A stretch of 64,000 bases of DNA from a virus (IMGVR_UViG_3300048838_000628:1-64000), one strand, 5' to 3'; positions 15,345-23,415 are shown, counted from the first letter of the stretch. Notes: generated by a model from the letters alone, not told the origin. Translations and numbers: made by a program.

Positions 15345-15718
15345 CTCAAGATCAATTTTATGACATTATAGACAACGTGTATATCCATTCCTATGCTGAT
15401 TTTAGTAGTATATGCGCATATGAATATGATAAAAGTCTTAATTTTTTTATACGGGTTAGAACCACCAGAGGCAATGAGTCAATATTAATAAGCATCAGGT
15501 TTAATCATGGGGAGATTTTATACGACATACATTCTGACGATAATGTTTTAATAGGGTTCTTGATCGATCTTTTATCAACAGACAACAACGCTTTTGATTT
15601 AGTACGTAGCGCTTGTGATTATGCGCTTGGTAGGCCAGATATTCCTTATGCCGTTGAATTAGCCAATTTAATCTTATATGGAGAGAACAATGAAACTGAT
15701 ACAAAAGAAGCAAAATAA
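15338..15718 (+). CDS. Hypothetical protein, array B member 7, apparent AUA start
   Basis: GGAGG at 15326-15330 is followed, seven bases on, by an in-frame ATA at 15338; the frame has no ATG, GTG or TTG before a GTG at 15377 that lacks any ribosome site. From ATA the protein is 126 residues, the length of its paralogs, and overlaps the previous stop as neighbours do. Strands FFIRVRTTRG and ILISIRFNHG and the end LANLILYG fit the family. A GTG start at 15377 giving 113 residues is the alternative. Confidence 0.5.
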   Translation: MLAQDQFYDIIDNVYIHSYADFSSICAYEYDKSLNFFIRVRTTRGNESILISIRFNHGEILYDIHSDDNVLIGFLIDLLSTDNNAFDLVRSACDYALGRPDIPYAVELANLILYGENNETDTKEAK

Positions 15719-16139
15719 AACTGCTCGTTATTATTTTGATGTTGAAGAAGACGATGGTATTGTAAACAGCTATTGGATAAACAAAGATGTTCGTGTATAC
15801 GATACAGGGCATGATACAGTTAAAATTTCAACAGGGATTTATACTATTCTACCAGATAATAAACGAGCAAATATTTGGTTTATGTCTTTAGTGCTTGAAA
15901 TTAACCATGACAAGATTGATGTGACTGCTGAATCGTCATGGGACACATACGGTGACAAGATGCGTTTTGCAGAAGGATTTTTGCCATTAGTAACAGACGA
16001 CTTTCTTAGAAAATATTTAATGTCTAAAATTGAGTTTGACAAAAAGCAAGATGTCTATTATGCTAATACGTATAGTAGACTAATTTGGAATTACATCGAG
16101 CCGAAAGAAGAAGAAGATGGCGTGGAGGGTACATCGTAA
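15690..16139 (+). CDS. Hypothetical protein, array B member 8
   Basis: 149 residues from the ATG at 15690, which has GGAGAG five bases upstream; the in-frame ATG at 15678 overlaps those ribosome-site bases. Strands (RYYFDVEEDD, WFMSLVLEINH, KIDVTAESSW) and later helices. It keeps the general layout of the array but has a longer acidic tail (EPKEEEDGVEGTS) and no Y-G ending, so membership is tentative. Confidence 0.55.
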   Translation: MKLIQKKQNKTARYYFDVEEDDGIVNSYWINKDVRVYDTGHDTVKISTGIYTILPDNKRANIWFMSLVLEINHDKIDVTAESSWDTYGDKMRFAEGFLPLVTDDFLRKYLMSKIEFDKKQDVYYANTYSRLIWNYIEPKEEEDGVEGTS

Positions 16140-16512
16140 AGATAAAAACCAGAATGAGATAGTTTACGTACTTGACAAACTTGGGCTTTCAGTGTACGAT
16201 TTATCTCAAGTGGGCGGCGGTATGGCAGATATTATCGTCGCCTACAACGGTATTAACTTTCTCTTTGAAATCAAAACAGAGAAAGGTAGATTAAACGCAA
16301 CGCAAAAAGAATTTCACAGTAAATGGCAAGGTAGTATAGCTGTTATCAAATCTCCTTATGACGCTATAGCTTGTTTGAAACTATACTTTAACTCTAAGCG
16401 GTTTGATAGATTATCTGACAAGTGGATTGAGAATATACCAAAGCTGCAAGAGGAATATCATGTTACAAAACCCAAACGTCCAGTCAAAAAACGAAAAATT
16501 TCCAAGAGTTGA
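16117..16512 (+). CDS. VRR-NUC-like PD-(D/E)XK nuclease
   Basis: 131 residues. The core pattern of small phage VRR-NUC or Holliday-junction-resolvase-like nucleases is visible: GGGMAD with D38, then E51-x-K53 in FEIKTEKG, Q63 in ATQKEFHSKW, and the hydrophobic segment SIAVIKSPYDAI. A lysine-rich tail (KPKRPVKKRK) may bind DNA. Such proteins cleave branched DNA during recombination or packaging. It overlaps the genes on both sides and sits inside a run of unknown small proteins. Confidence 0.7.
   Translation: MAWRVHRKDKNQNEIVYVLDKLGLSVYDLSQVGGGMADIIVAYNGINFLFEIKTEKGRLNATQKEFHSKWQGSIAVIKSPYDAIACLKLYFNSKRFDRLSDKWIENIPKLQEEYHVTKPKRPVKKRKISKS
16172..16200 (+). promoter_or_regulatory. Candidate internal sigma70 promoter
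   Basis: TTGACA at 16172-16177, 17-base spacer, TACGAT at 16195-16200, inside the VRR-NUC-like gene. It would serve the duplicated genes and possibly the polymerase operon downstream. Confidence 0.45.
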
Positions 16513-16891
16513 GTGTATTATATCTCATATGTATGTTAGAGCAGAAGCTCAAAATTTTGTATACTTTGCAGCTTACAAGATTATTTTCGAGAAGTTTAGC
16601 TTTGTAATTAAAATTCGCAAACTTGTTCGCACAACCGACGATTTGATCTATGAAGTGAAATTTGCTACTTCCGATAATGACAGCAAACACTTGTTTGGCC
16701 ATAATGCCGGTGAATTTAAAATTGGCGAAACTATTTGTACTTTTGAAACACCTTATATTGATTACGCTAAATTTTATCAACCAACTGATGAAAGCGAATT
16801 TGAGCGCACGGTTCTAAATTGTATATCGGGAGTAGTATTTACTAAGCTCCTTGAACGCATTATCACTAAAGAAGAATTGAGGTATATGTGA
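16460..16891 (+). CDS. Hypothetical protein, 143 residues
   Basis: Start ATG at 16460 is chosen because AAGAGGA lies just upstream; an in-frame ATG at 16403 has none. It overlaps the nuclease gene by 53 bases. Strand-rich first half (FVYFAAYKIIFEKFSFVIKIRK) and a helical end VFTKLLERIITKEELRYM, whose LLERII recalls the ends of the array B proteins. Relation to array B is possible but weak. Confidence 0.6.
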   Translation: MLQNPNVQSKNEKFPRVECIISHMYVRAEAQNFVYFAAYKIIFEKFSFVIKIRKLVRTTDDLIYEVKFATSDNDSKHLFGHNAGEFKIGETICTFETPYIDYAKFYQPTDESEFERTVLNCISGVVFTKLLERIITKEELRYM

Positions 16892-17262
16892 ACTCGTTAG
16901 AATATATGGGAATTAAAAAACTAACCGTTGGCAAAATTGCATATAATTTTCATACTTATAAATCAACATCTAATAACATCGGGACTCTATATTTTTTATA
17001 TCTCGAATCTATGAAAAGAGTTTACCTTACTAAATATCTTGCTGAAACAACTCTGAAGCTATTTGATTTTAGTATTGATTTTGAAGAAGCAGAACATAAC
17101 CAAATTAAAATTATATATTCATATGACGAAGGCAGGGTTGGCAAAGAACACAGACTTGAAAATATAGATAGTTATGAATATTGCAAGCGGATTATAGCTA
17201 ATGAGTTAGGCGTTACAATATTCCTGCGTCTTGTAGATGATGGAATTATGCAATGGTTTTAA
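16888..17262 (+). CDS. Hypothetical protein, tandem paralog C1
   Basis: 124 residues from a GTG overlapping the previous stop (GTGA). It aligns with the next gene: LYFLYLESMKRVYLTKY here against LYFFYKKEMKRFYTTKY there, followed in both by DFSID or DFIID, a YSYDEG or YKYNEG strand, and LRLVD near the end. This is a clear tandem duplication. Function unknown. Confidence 0.65.
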   Translation: MNSLEYMGIKKLTVGKIAYNFHTYKSTSNNIGTLYFLYLESMKRVYLTKYLAETTLKLFDFSIDFEEAEHNQIKIIYSYDEGRVGKEHRLENIDSYEYCKRIIANELGVTIFLRLVDDGIMQWF

Positions 17263-17624
17263 AATGTGTTGGTGAGAGACAGTTGTTAATTGGTGCTAGT
17301 CCTAAAGAAATAAAATATCTCGTATTTGTATTTAAGACAGACACTACTAGCGAAGTTGATCTTTATTTTTTCTATAAAAAGGAAATGAAAAGATTTTATA
17401 CTACAAAATATATTAATCGTCCAAGAACTTTGTTATATGATTTTATAATAGACGTGAATAAATACGATAATGGCTTAATTGAAGTTGTTTATAAATATAA
17501 CGAGGGGCTTGTTCCGCCTGCTTATATACACACCGCATTTGACCACATATTTTTTGAATCATATATCAACGCTAAAATTGGACTTCGTTTGGTAGATTTA
17601 TTACTACAAGAAAACGCATTATGA
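17253..17624 (+). CDS. Hypothetical protein, tandem paralog C2
   Basis: 123 residues, duplicate of the gene before it (shared MKR-x-Y-x-TKY, D-F-x-ID, Y-x-Y-x-EG-x-V and LRLVD segments). It overlaps that gene by ten bases and ends with an ATGA overlap into the next. The conserved basic MKRxYxTKY strand is the most likely functional surface. No family recognised. Confidence 0.65.
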   Translation: MVLKCVGERQLLIGASPKEIKYLVFVFKTDTTSEVDLYFFYKKEMKRFYTTKYINRPRTLLYDFIIDVNKYDNGLIEVVYKYNEGLVPPAYIHTAFDHIFFESYINAKIGLRLVDLLLQENAL

Positions 17625-18004
17625 AATACGATGTACTTATACGTAATGATGTTAACGAAGGTACAGTAAAAACAAAATCGCTTTATATGATTTATGCCGC
17701 GTCTCTTGGTTTTATATTAGAGCTTAAAGAACACGATACAAAAAATTTTCCAATTAATAGAATTGATGGTGTTTGGACACATAAATATTTTGATGCAAGA
17801 TTTGCCCATAATATTTTAAGTTATCATGCGCAGGTAATGGTTAACGCATATTCTAAAATTTATGCAACTGAAAACGGTATTGAGCAATATCTGTTTTGCG
17901 GTGATGAAAGAATAGGCGGCTTAGATAAGTTTGTAATTGAAGCAATTAACACAGAAGAATTTCTACACGTTATAGAAAGAATCATATTCGATGATTACAG
18001 CTAG
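17621..18004 (+). CDS. Hypothetical protein, 127 residues
   Basis: ATGA start. Strand-rich first half, a histidine-containing middle (THKYFDARFAHNILSYHAQV) and a C-terminal EFLHVIERIIFDDYS helix comparable with the ends of array B and of the 143-residue gene upstream. Function unknown. Confidence 0.6.
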   Translation: MKYDVLIRNDVNEGTVKTKSLYMIYAASLGFILELKEHDTKNFPINRIDGVWTHKYFDARFAHNILSYHAQVMVNAYSKIYATENGIEQYLFCGDERIGGLDKFVIEAINTEEFLHVIERIIFDDYS

Positions 18005-18302
18005 ATTTATAGTAGATGTTAAGAATAAAAAACAGAAACATATTTATTATTTAGAAAAAATAGCTGACAACGAAAAAGATAATATTTATATCTATGAAGT
18101 TAGACACAACAAAACGTTATTTGGGCACGTATGGGTAGATATGCAAGACCCAGATGAGATAAAAATATACACACAATATACAGAGAGCAAAGAACGCTTT
18201 GCTTATTGTGACTATTTCAAAGAAGCTTTTGGCACATTGACAACCGAAAAGCTTTATGCTATGTTTAGACCAGATATTGTGAAGGGCGGAGATCGTGTCT
18301 GA
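17991..18302 (+). CDS. Hypothetical protein, 103 residues
   Basis: Starts 14 bases inside the previous gene. Strands (ARFIVDVKNKKQKHIYYLEKI, NIYIYEVRHNK, GHVWVDMQD, IKIYTQYTES) suggest a small beta domain. A candidate promoter sits in its 3' end. No motif recognised. Confidence 0.6.
   Translation: MITARFIVDVKNKKQKHIYYLEKIADNEKDNIYIYEVRHNKTLFGHVWVDMQDPDEIKIYTQYTESKERFAYCDYFKEAFGTLTTEKLYAMFRPDIVKGGDRV
18237..18265 (+). promoter_or_regulatory. Candidate internal sigma70 promoter
   Basis: TTGACA at 18237-18242, 17-base spacer, TATGTT at 18260-18265. It would transcribe the family D genes and run on into the DNA polymerase gene. The -10 deviates at two positions. Confidence 0.35.
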
Positions 18303-18699
18303 CAACTATATTAAGATTTTTAAGAACGGGAAGTATGTATATATCTATAGATTTATACTTGGCACGAGAACAACTAACGGTGATATAGGCGATTTTATTG
18401 AATATAAAGTGTATGTCAAAAAGAAAAATATGGAGAGCCTGTTTGTAACAACAGAGTTTTATATTGGCACATTGGGTGTGTATCAAGAAAATTTAGATAA
18501 TCGAATTCTAGATACAGAAAGAGGCAGGATAAGTTTACAGATTAAACTAACTGACAATAAACAGTATGAATTACCGGTTAGTTTGTTGCTAGACTATTTA
18601 AACCACTCTAGTGAAGAATTTCATCAGTTTGTTGTTCGACTTGTTTCTGAAGTTATTGAAATCATAAACAAAGATTTATTACATGAACAAAATAAATGA
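18295..18699 (+). CDS. Hypothetical protein, possible family D member
   Basis: 134 residues from a GTG with GGGCGGAG upstream. Strands in the first half (YVYIYRFILGTR, FIEYKVYVKKK) resemble FIVYSLDQ and LIEYHISIGYD of the gene at 19482, so it may be a distant member of the same family. Ends in 17 bases of overlap with the next gene. Confidence 0.6.
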   Translation: MSDNYIKIFKNGKYVYIYRFILGTRTTNGDIGDFIEYKVYVKKKNMESLFVTTEFYIGTLGVYQENLDNRILDTERGRISLQIKLTDNKQYELPVSLLLDYLNHSSEEFHQFVVRLVSEVIEIINKDLLHEQNK

Positions 18700-19102
18700 G
18701 TTTATAAACCATGAACGGTTTGTTTCTATTATGTCTCTAAGCAACGATGCTTTTGGATTGGGTTGCGAATTGCTTATTATATTTAACTCTGACCCATATG
18801 GAGAGAAGTGGCCGTTTAATAAATTCTTTGCCATTAACATACCAAATAGACTGTTAGTGTATATGTGCCCATTTGAAGTACAAATAAATAACGATTATTC
18901 CACTTCTATTGTTTATGACCCTGCGATATTTTATACAATGACCTATAATCCTTATTCTAGTTTAGAGGGCATAGAATTCAATTCTGCAATTGACGGAGTA
19001 CTTGAATCGCTCCCTAATTATATTAGCACTCTGGCCGACGATGTATCTAGTTATCTTATAAGCACAAGCGAAAGATATGATATATGGTCATCCATACGCT
19101 AA
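18683..19102 (+). CDS. Hypothetical protein, tandem paralog D1
   Basis: 139 residues. The C-terminal helix LISTSERYDIWSSIR corresponds to IIDTENAYREWLKR and ILSTEKEYREWLTR in the next two genes. As in those genes, the Trp codon near the end supplies the ATG of the following gene (ATATGG). Function unknown. Confidence 0.6.
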   Translation: MNKINEFINHERFVSIMSLSNDAFGLGCELLIIFNSDPYGEKWPFNKFFAINIPNRLLVYMCPFEVQINNDYSTSIVYDPAIFYTMTYNPYSSLEGIEFNSAIDGVLESLPNYISTLADDVSSYLISTSERYDIWSSIR

Positions 19103-19497
19103 TAACAGATCACAGATTTTTTAGAGGTTTAAATAAAGAAATCAACTGGTTTGATGAAGCTTATGAATTTCTTATTAACTACGATACTGATTATGTACCC
19201 AATAAACTGTTTAACGTGTACAATAAAGATACAGATATAGAGTATGGCATTTTGCGCTTTACGGTTAATATTAAAGACGACATAACAACAATAGAATTCG
19301 ATCTAGACTATATAGAAGAACTTATACATATTCCAACTAAAGCTGATAAAAATTATTATTCAGAAGTAATGGCTGATATACGAAATCAAATAGTTGAAAC
19401 CTATTTAGCATCACCTTATTCAAGCGAAGAATCTGAAGAAATCTACGGCTTTATTATAGATACCGAAAACGCTTATAGAGAATGGCTAAAACGATGA
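19084..19497 (+). CDS. Hypothetical protein, tandem paralog D2
   Basis: 137 residues, very acidic. It starts at an ATG created inside the Trp codon region of the previous gene. The C-terminus EIYGFIIDTENAYREWLKR pairs with VYDFILSTEKEYREWLTR of the next gene. Strands and an FDLDYIEEL segment in the middle. Function unknown. Confidence 0.6.
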   Translation: MVIHTLITDHRFFRGLNKEINWFDEAYEFLINYDTDYVPNKLFNVYNKDTDIEYGILRFTVNIKDDITTIEFDLDYIEELIHIPTKADKNYYSEVMADIRNQIVETYLASPYSSEESEEIYGFIIDTENAYREWLKR

Positions 19498-19931
19498 TGT
19501 ACACTTATAGATATTCAGACAGTGATATATTTGTTTATTCTTTAGATCAAAAAGTAAACTACGGTACTGAAGAAGGTGATTTAATAGAATACCATATTTC
19601 TATTGGCTATGATTCTAAAGACCGATTAGTTAGAAAAATTGCGATTGTTTCTAAAGAACTTTTTCAGTGTTCAACATTACCTTTTTCTGTTTATATATGT
19701 GAACAGAGTGTAGACGTAAGTTATGACTTAGATTACATGTCTTTTGAATCCGAATTTAATAAAGATCAAAACGGCACAAGATTTCATCGTTTTAGATCAG
19801 CAGTTAACGCAATACGAGATTATCTAATAGATGACTTGCTAGACCTTGGTAATCCAACAGACGAAACAAAAGCGGTATACGATTTTATTTTATCTACAGA
19901 AAAAGAGTATAGAGAATGGCTGACCCGATGA
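19482..19931 (+). CDS. Hypothetical protein, tandem paralog D3
   Basis: 149 residues if started at 19482; the ATG at 19494, which makes an ATGA overlap with the previous stop, is an equally good start. Its last 23 codons mirror those of the preceding gene. The same bases that end this gene start the DNA polymerase gene, so the polymerase's translation is coupled to this array. Confidence 0.6.
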   Translation: MAKTMMYTYRYSDSDIFVYSLDQKVNYGTEEGDLIEYHISIGYDSKDRLVRKIAIVSKELFQCSTLPFSVYICEQSVDVSYDLDYMSFESEFNKDQNGTRFHRFRSAVNAIRDYLIDDLLDLGNPTDETKAVYDFILSTEKEYREWLTR

Positions 19932-22792
19932 CAGAAATAATTCATTTGCATAACCATCTAGCAAGCCATGATACGTATGGCAGTATAGAATATTCTTTGG
20001 GCAAACTAGCAGAAAAGGGTATTAAGTATTACGCCACAACAGAACACGGCACTTTGCATCATGTTATTCGTTTGCTAAATGCTGCCAAAAATTACGACAT
20101 CAACATCATCGTTGGACTTGAACCTTATGTAGAATACAATGACCAAATCTATCACATTACACTTCTAGCAAAGAACAAAGAAGGTTACTATAATTTAGTA
20201 CGACTAAACAATAAAGCAAAGATGCGCGGTGCTGGTAGCATGAAGCGCAACCGTAGCGTCGTTACTATTGACGATTTAATTGAATTCTCTGAAAACGTTA
20301 TTATGCTCTCTGGTTGTCCTGCTTCGCCTTTGCAAACAACAGAACTTGACATGGTTCTTGTTTCGCGTTTAAAGGCGGCCTACGGTGATGATTTTTATGC
20401 AGAGGTACAGATACTAGGAGAGGACGATAAACACGCTCTACGGGGCTTGCAGATAGCAAAAACAACCGGTTCTAAGATCGTTGTGACTAATGATAATCAC
20501 TTTATCTTAGAAAGCGATGCAAAGAGTCATGAACGGTTTATGCGAGTTATTCACGGGTTTGCTTATGATAGCTCAAATAACTTTTGTGCTACAGCAGACG
20601 AGATTGTTGCGCGCAATCCTAAACTAGAAACTCTTATTAGAGAAGGGATCGCTAATACACACGAAGTATTAAGCAAGATCGAATTCTTTAATTTAAACGC
20701 AGAGCCTACTCTGCCTGAAATTCCTGATGCTGAAAACATTTTACGAAAATTAGTTTATGAAGGGCTAAATGAAAAAGTTGTTGCTGGTCTTGTTGAAGAC
20801 AATAACGAAACACGAGAACAGATCGAATACGAACTTAGCGTTATCACAGACAACCATTTTGCGAGTTACTTTTTACTAACTAAAGATATTCTTGATTATG
20901 CGAGAACGAATAAAATTAAAGTGGGTTATGGTCGTGGAAGCGCCGCTGGCAGTATTGTTTCTTACTTGTTGGGGATTACTCAAGTTAATCCTAAAAGCTA
21001 TGGTCTGCTTTTTGAGAGGTTTTTAAATCCTTCACGTATTGAGATGCCAGATATTGATAACGATATTGCTAGTAGTGGTCGCAAACAAGTGCTTGAATAC
21101 GCCAATAGCAAATATGGCGCTTTGCAAGTAGCGGCGTTTGATACATTTGGTTTACGTAGCACATTGACCTACGGCAAAAAGATTGGGGACTTTCATTTAA
21201 ATCAAGACGATATTATTCCAATGCACGAAGAAGATGATTACGAAGGAGTTAAATACGCAGAGTTTGCTAAGAAATATCCTGATTATGATAACTTTGCCAA
21301 GCCATTAGACGGTCAGATTAAAAACATCTCTCGACATGCAGGTGGTATTGTTATTGTGCCAGACCAAGAAAAGGATCATATTCCGCTAGAGCAAAGCCCT
21401 GATGGGGATTTAATTGCCGCGTTTGCTGAAGGGCAAAGCGGCAAAGATTTGGCGTTAGCCGGTATGGTTAAGTTTGACGTTCTAGGATTAACCGCACTTG
21501 ACATTCTACAGGAACTAGAGCATACTACGGGTGTTGAAGCGCCACATCCCCCTATAGGCGATTCTGTAGAGTTTGATATATTCCGTAGCGGTAAGACTTC
21601 TGGCGTGTTTCAGTTTTCTGGTGCAGGCATTACTAGATTTACAAAAGAAGCGCATCCGACAGACTTTGAAGATATTATCGCTATTAATGCAGTATATCGT
21701 AAAGGTACACTTCTTGGCGGTACTGGAGAGCTTTATAAGAAAGTTAAGACAACTGGTAAACCTAGGCTTCTTGGACATGCCGAGATTGATAAAATCCTAA
21801 AGAAAACATATGGCTTGATTATTTACCAAGAAGATGTTATGAAGTTATACGCTTGGGCTACCGATAAGGACTTTGCCCATGCTGACTTTGCTAGAAAGAC
21901 TTTGGTTAAGTTTAATAAAAACAATCCCAAGTCTGTAGCCGCTGTTGAACAGCTGAAACAAGAAATGTTTGATGGTATGGCTAAGAAAGGTGTTAGCAAA
22001 AAGGTTCAGAACGAACTGTGGAGCGAGATCGTTACTCATAGCATGTATAGTTTTAATCGCTCACATGCTGTAGCGTATAGCTTTATTTCTTGGGCTATGG
22101 CGTGGTTTAAGTATCACTACCCTCTTGACTTTTATACTGTGTGCCTGAATTATCGTTCACACGAAGAACGTCAACAATTTATCTTTGATATTATTTCTGA
22201 AGGCTATGAAATTTCATTTCCAGATGTTAATATCTCTGATGAAAAGTTTCGTAATGACGGCAAGAAAGTATTTATGCCATTAAGTGAAATTAAGGGCGTA
22301 GGCGGTGTTGCAGTAAATGAAATTATTAGCAATCGTCCTTTTGTATCTGTTGAGGATATGACACTCAAATGTATTAAGCGTGCGCTAAACAAAAAGGTTT
22401 TATCAGCGCTTTATTTTACCGGAGCGTTAGATTCTATTATTAGCTCTGATGCTGATAGAGAGTTTTTGCGCTTAGACGATTATACTAGATTAAATTATCG
22501 AGAAGTACAGCAAAAATATTTTGATCTAAAGATACCAACCAAAGCAATTTATGATCGCGTACTTGAAGTTCTAGATAAGAAATATAATAATAAAAATAAG
22601 TATAAGCTTTATGCTGGCGTTATCGCAGATAAAGAGCTTAAAAATAAAACAGTCTATAAATATATTGTTGTTCCTGATGGGCAGATGTTTTTTCTATCTG
22701 CTGATGATGAACACAATAAGCAGTTAGAAGTAGGTGACTGGATTTTGTTAGCTATGAACTATCGTAAGATAGAGAAATTGAGCAAACTATAA
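19916..22792 (+). CDS. dnaE: DNA polymerase III alpha-type (C family) with PHP domain
   Basis: 958 residues (954 if the ATGA start at 19928 is used). The N-terminal PHP domain shows HLHNH at 10-14, TEHGTLHH, GLEPYVE and TNDNHF motifs, retaining most metal ligands. The polymerase palm has GRGSAAGS, PDIDNDI with the two catalytic Asp residues, HAGGIVI, and a KFDVLGL third-Asp region; FNRSHAVAYS lies in the thumb/finger part. It is shorter than bacterial DnaE (about 1,160 residues), lacking much of the C-terminal region. This is the replicative polymerase of the phage. I see no separate DnaQ-type exonuclease or clamp in the window. Confidence 0.9.
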   Translation: MADPMTEIIHLHNHLASHDTYGSIEYSLGKLAEKGIKYYATTEHGTLHHVIRLLNAAKNYDINIIVGLEPYVEYNDQIYHITLLAKNKEGYYNLVRLNNKAKMRGAGSMKRNRSVVTIDDLIEFSENVIMLSGCPASPLQTTELDMVLVSRLKAAYGDDFYAEVQILGEDDKHALRGLQIAKTTGSKIVVTNDNHFILESDAKSHERFMRVIHGFAYDSSNNFCATADEIVARNPKLETLIREGIANTHEVLSKIEFFNLNAEPTLPEIPDAENILRKLVYEGLNEKVVAGLVEDNNETREQIEYELSVITDNHFASYFLLTKDILDYARTNKIKVGYGRGSAAGSIVSYLLGITQVNPKSYGLLFERFLNPSRIEMPDIDNDIASSGRKQVLEYANSKYGALQVAAFDTFGLRSTLTYGKKIGDFHLNQDDIIPMHEEDDYEGVKYAEFAKKYPDYDNFAKPLDGQIKNISRHAGGIVIVPDQEKDHIPLEQSPDGDLIAAFAEGQSGKDLALAGMVKFDVLGLTALDILQELEHTTGVEAPHPPIGDSVEFDIFRSGKTSGVFQFSGAGITRFTKEAHPTDFEDIIAINAVYRKGTLLGGTGELYKKVKTTGKPRLLGHAEIDKILKKTYGLIIYQEDVMKLYAWATDKDFAHADFARKTLVKFNKNNPKSVAAVEQLKQEMFDGMAKKGVSKKVQNELWSEIVTHSMYSFNRSHAVAYSFISWAMAWFKYHYPLDFYTVCLNYRSHEERQQFIFDIISEGYEISFPDVNISDEKFRNDGKKVFMPLSEIKGVGGVAVNEIISNRPFVSVEDMTLKCIKRALNKKVLSALYFTGALDSIISSDADREFLRLDDYTRLNYREVQQKYFDLKIPTKAIYDRVLEVLDKKYNNKNKYKLYAGVIADKELKNKTVYKYIVVPDGQMFFLSADDEHNKQLEVGDWILLAMNYRKIEKLSKL

Positions 22793-23406
22793 TGCAAGTA
22801 TTCCTACCAATTAAAGTTACTGAAGAAAAAGATATATGGCGCATTTGCGAAATCTTAGACCGCGCTAGAGCAAACAAACAAATTATGGAATGTAAAACTA
22901 TTCTTAATGGAGGTTGGCCTAATCATCCATGTAGCAAGATGTACGCAGAGAACGAGCAGACAATAGCAAGTCTTTTGTTTTATTCTACAAATCTGCTATT
23001 GACATTTAACAAAACCTATGGTATAGTACATAAGACGAACTTTGACGAATTCCTTCCAGAAGAAGAATTTGAGTTCGAGCTACCGCATTGGTTTACAGAT
23101 GAAAACTTCTACAGTCATCATGCTGCCGCACTAATCAGAAAAAACCCAACCTATTATACTCTGTATCCTGATGTGCTTAAAAACGCACAGAACCTATTAA
23201 CTAATGCCGACATTGAATATCTTATGGAGATTGAGGACGAAGAAATAAGAACAGAATTGCTTAAACACAAGTTTAATTTTGAACATAACACCGGCGGAGA
23301 AACAGAACTCTTTGATAAAATAAGTTCAATTTATAAAAAGATGCCGAATATCTATTGGTCACATAAAAGCAATACCTATATTTATTATCCGCAGCAGTAT
23401 TCTTAG
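22792..23406 (+). CDS. Pyrimidine dimer DNA glycosylase-like (MSMEG_6728 type) protein
   Basis: 204 residues. The pattern MQ-x-FLP at the N-terminus, a KQ-containing helix (RARANKQIME), GWPNHPCSKM at about 40-50, LPHWFTDENFYSHHAAALIRKNP and a final YIYYP matches the MSMEG_6728/endonuclease-V-like family, whose usual form reads W-x-NHPA-x-x-MW and SH-x-x-LLRK-x-P. Here about 60 extra residues separate the RK-x-P segment from the final motif. A DNA repair role is known only by family relation. Start and previous stop share one base (TAATG). A promoter lies inside. Confidence 0.5.
   Translation: MQVFLPIKVTEEKDIWRICEILDRARANKQIMECKTILNGGWPNHPCSKMYAENEQTIASLLFYSTNLLLTFNKTYGIVHKTNFDEFLPEEEFEFELPHWFTDENFYSHHAAALIRKNPTYYTLYPDVLKNAQNLLTNADIEYLMEIEDEEIRTELLKHKFNFEHNTGGETELFDKISSIYKKMPNIYWSHKSNTYIYYPQQYS
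22999..23027 (+). promoter_or_regulatory. Candidate internal promoter for helicase/primase genes
   Basis: TTGACA at 22999-23004, 17-base spacer, TATAGT at 23022-23027, inside the glycosylase-like gene and about 390 bases before the helicase start. Confidence 0.5.
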
Positions 23407-23415
23407 GAGAATGTT

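Larger units (their letters stand above)
13094..16139 (+). repeat. Tandem array B: eight diverged duplicated genes
   Basis: Eight consecutive genes of about 111-149 residues share a strand-rich first half, a helical second half and a short hydrophobic C-terminal helix often ending (I/L)-Y-G or close to it. In several cases the codons for that ending (TAT GGx) and the stop region also provide the GGA/GGG bases of the next gene's ribosome site. The DNA itself has diverged, so the relation is inferred from protein pattern rather than nucleotide identity; the first three genes agree best and the last (15690) is the least certain. Confidence 0.45.
18683..19931 (+). repeat. Tandem array D with conserved gene junctions
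   Basis: Three successive genes end in related helices (YDIWSSIR, YREWLKR, YREWLTR). The junction DNA is nearly the same in the last two: TATAGAGAATGGCT at about 19474-19487 and again at about 19908-19921, each followed six bases later by GATGA. The overlap of stop and start was therefore duplicated together with the gene. Confidence 0.6.
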
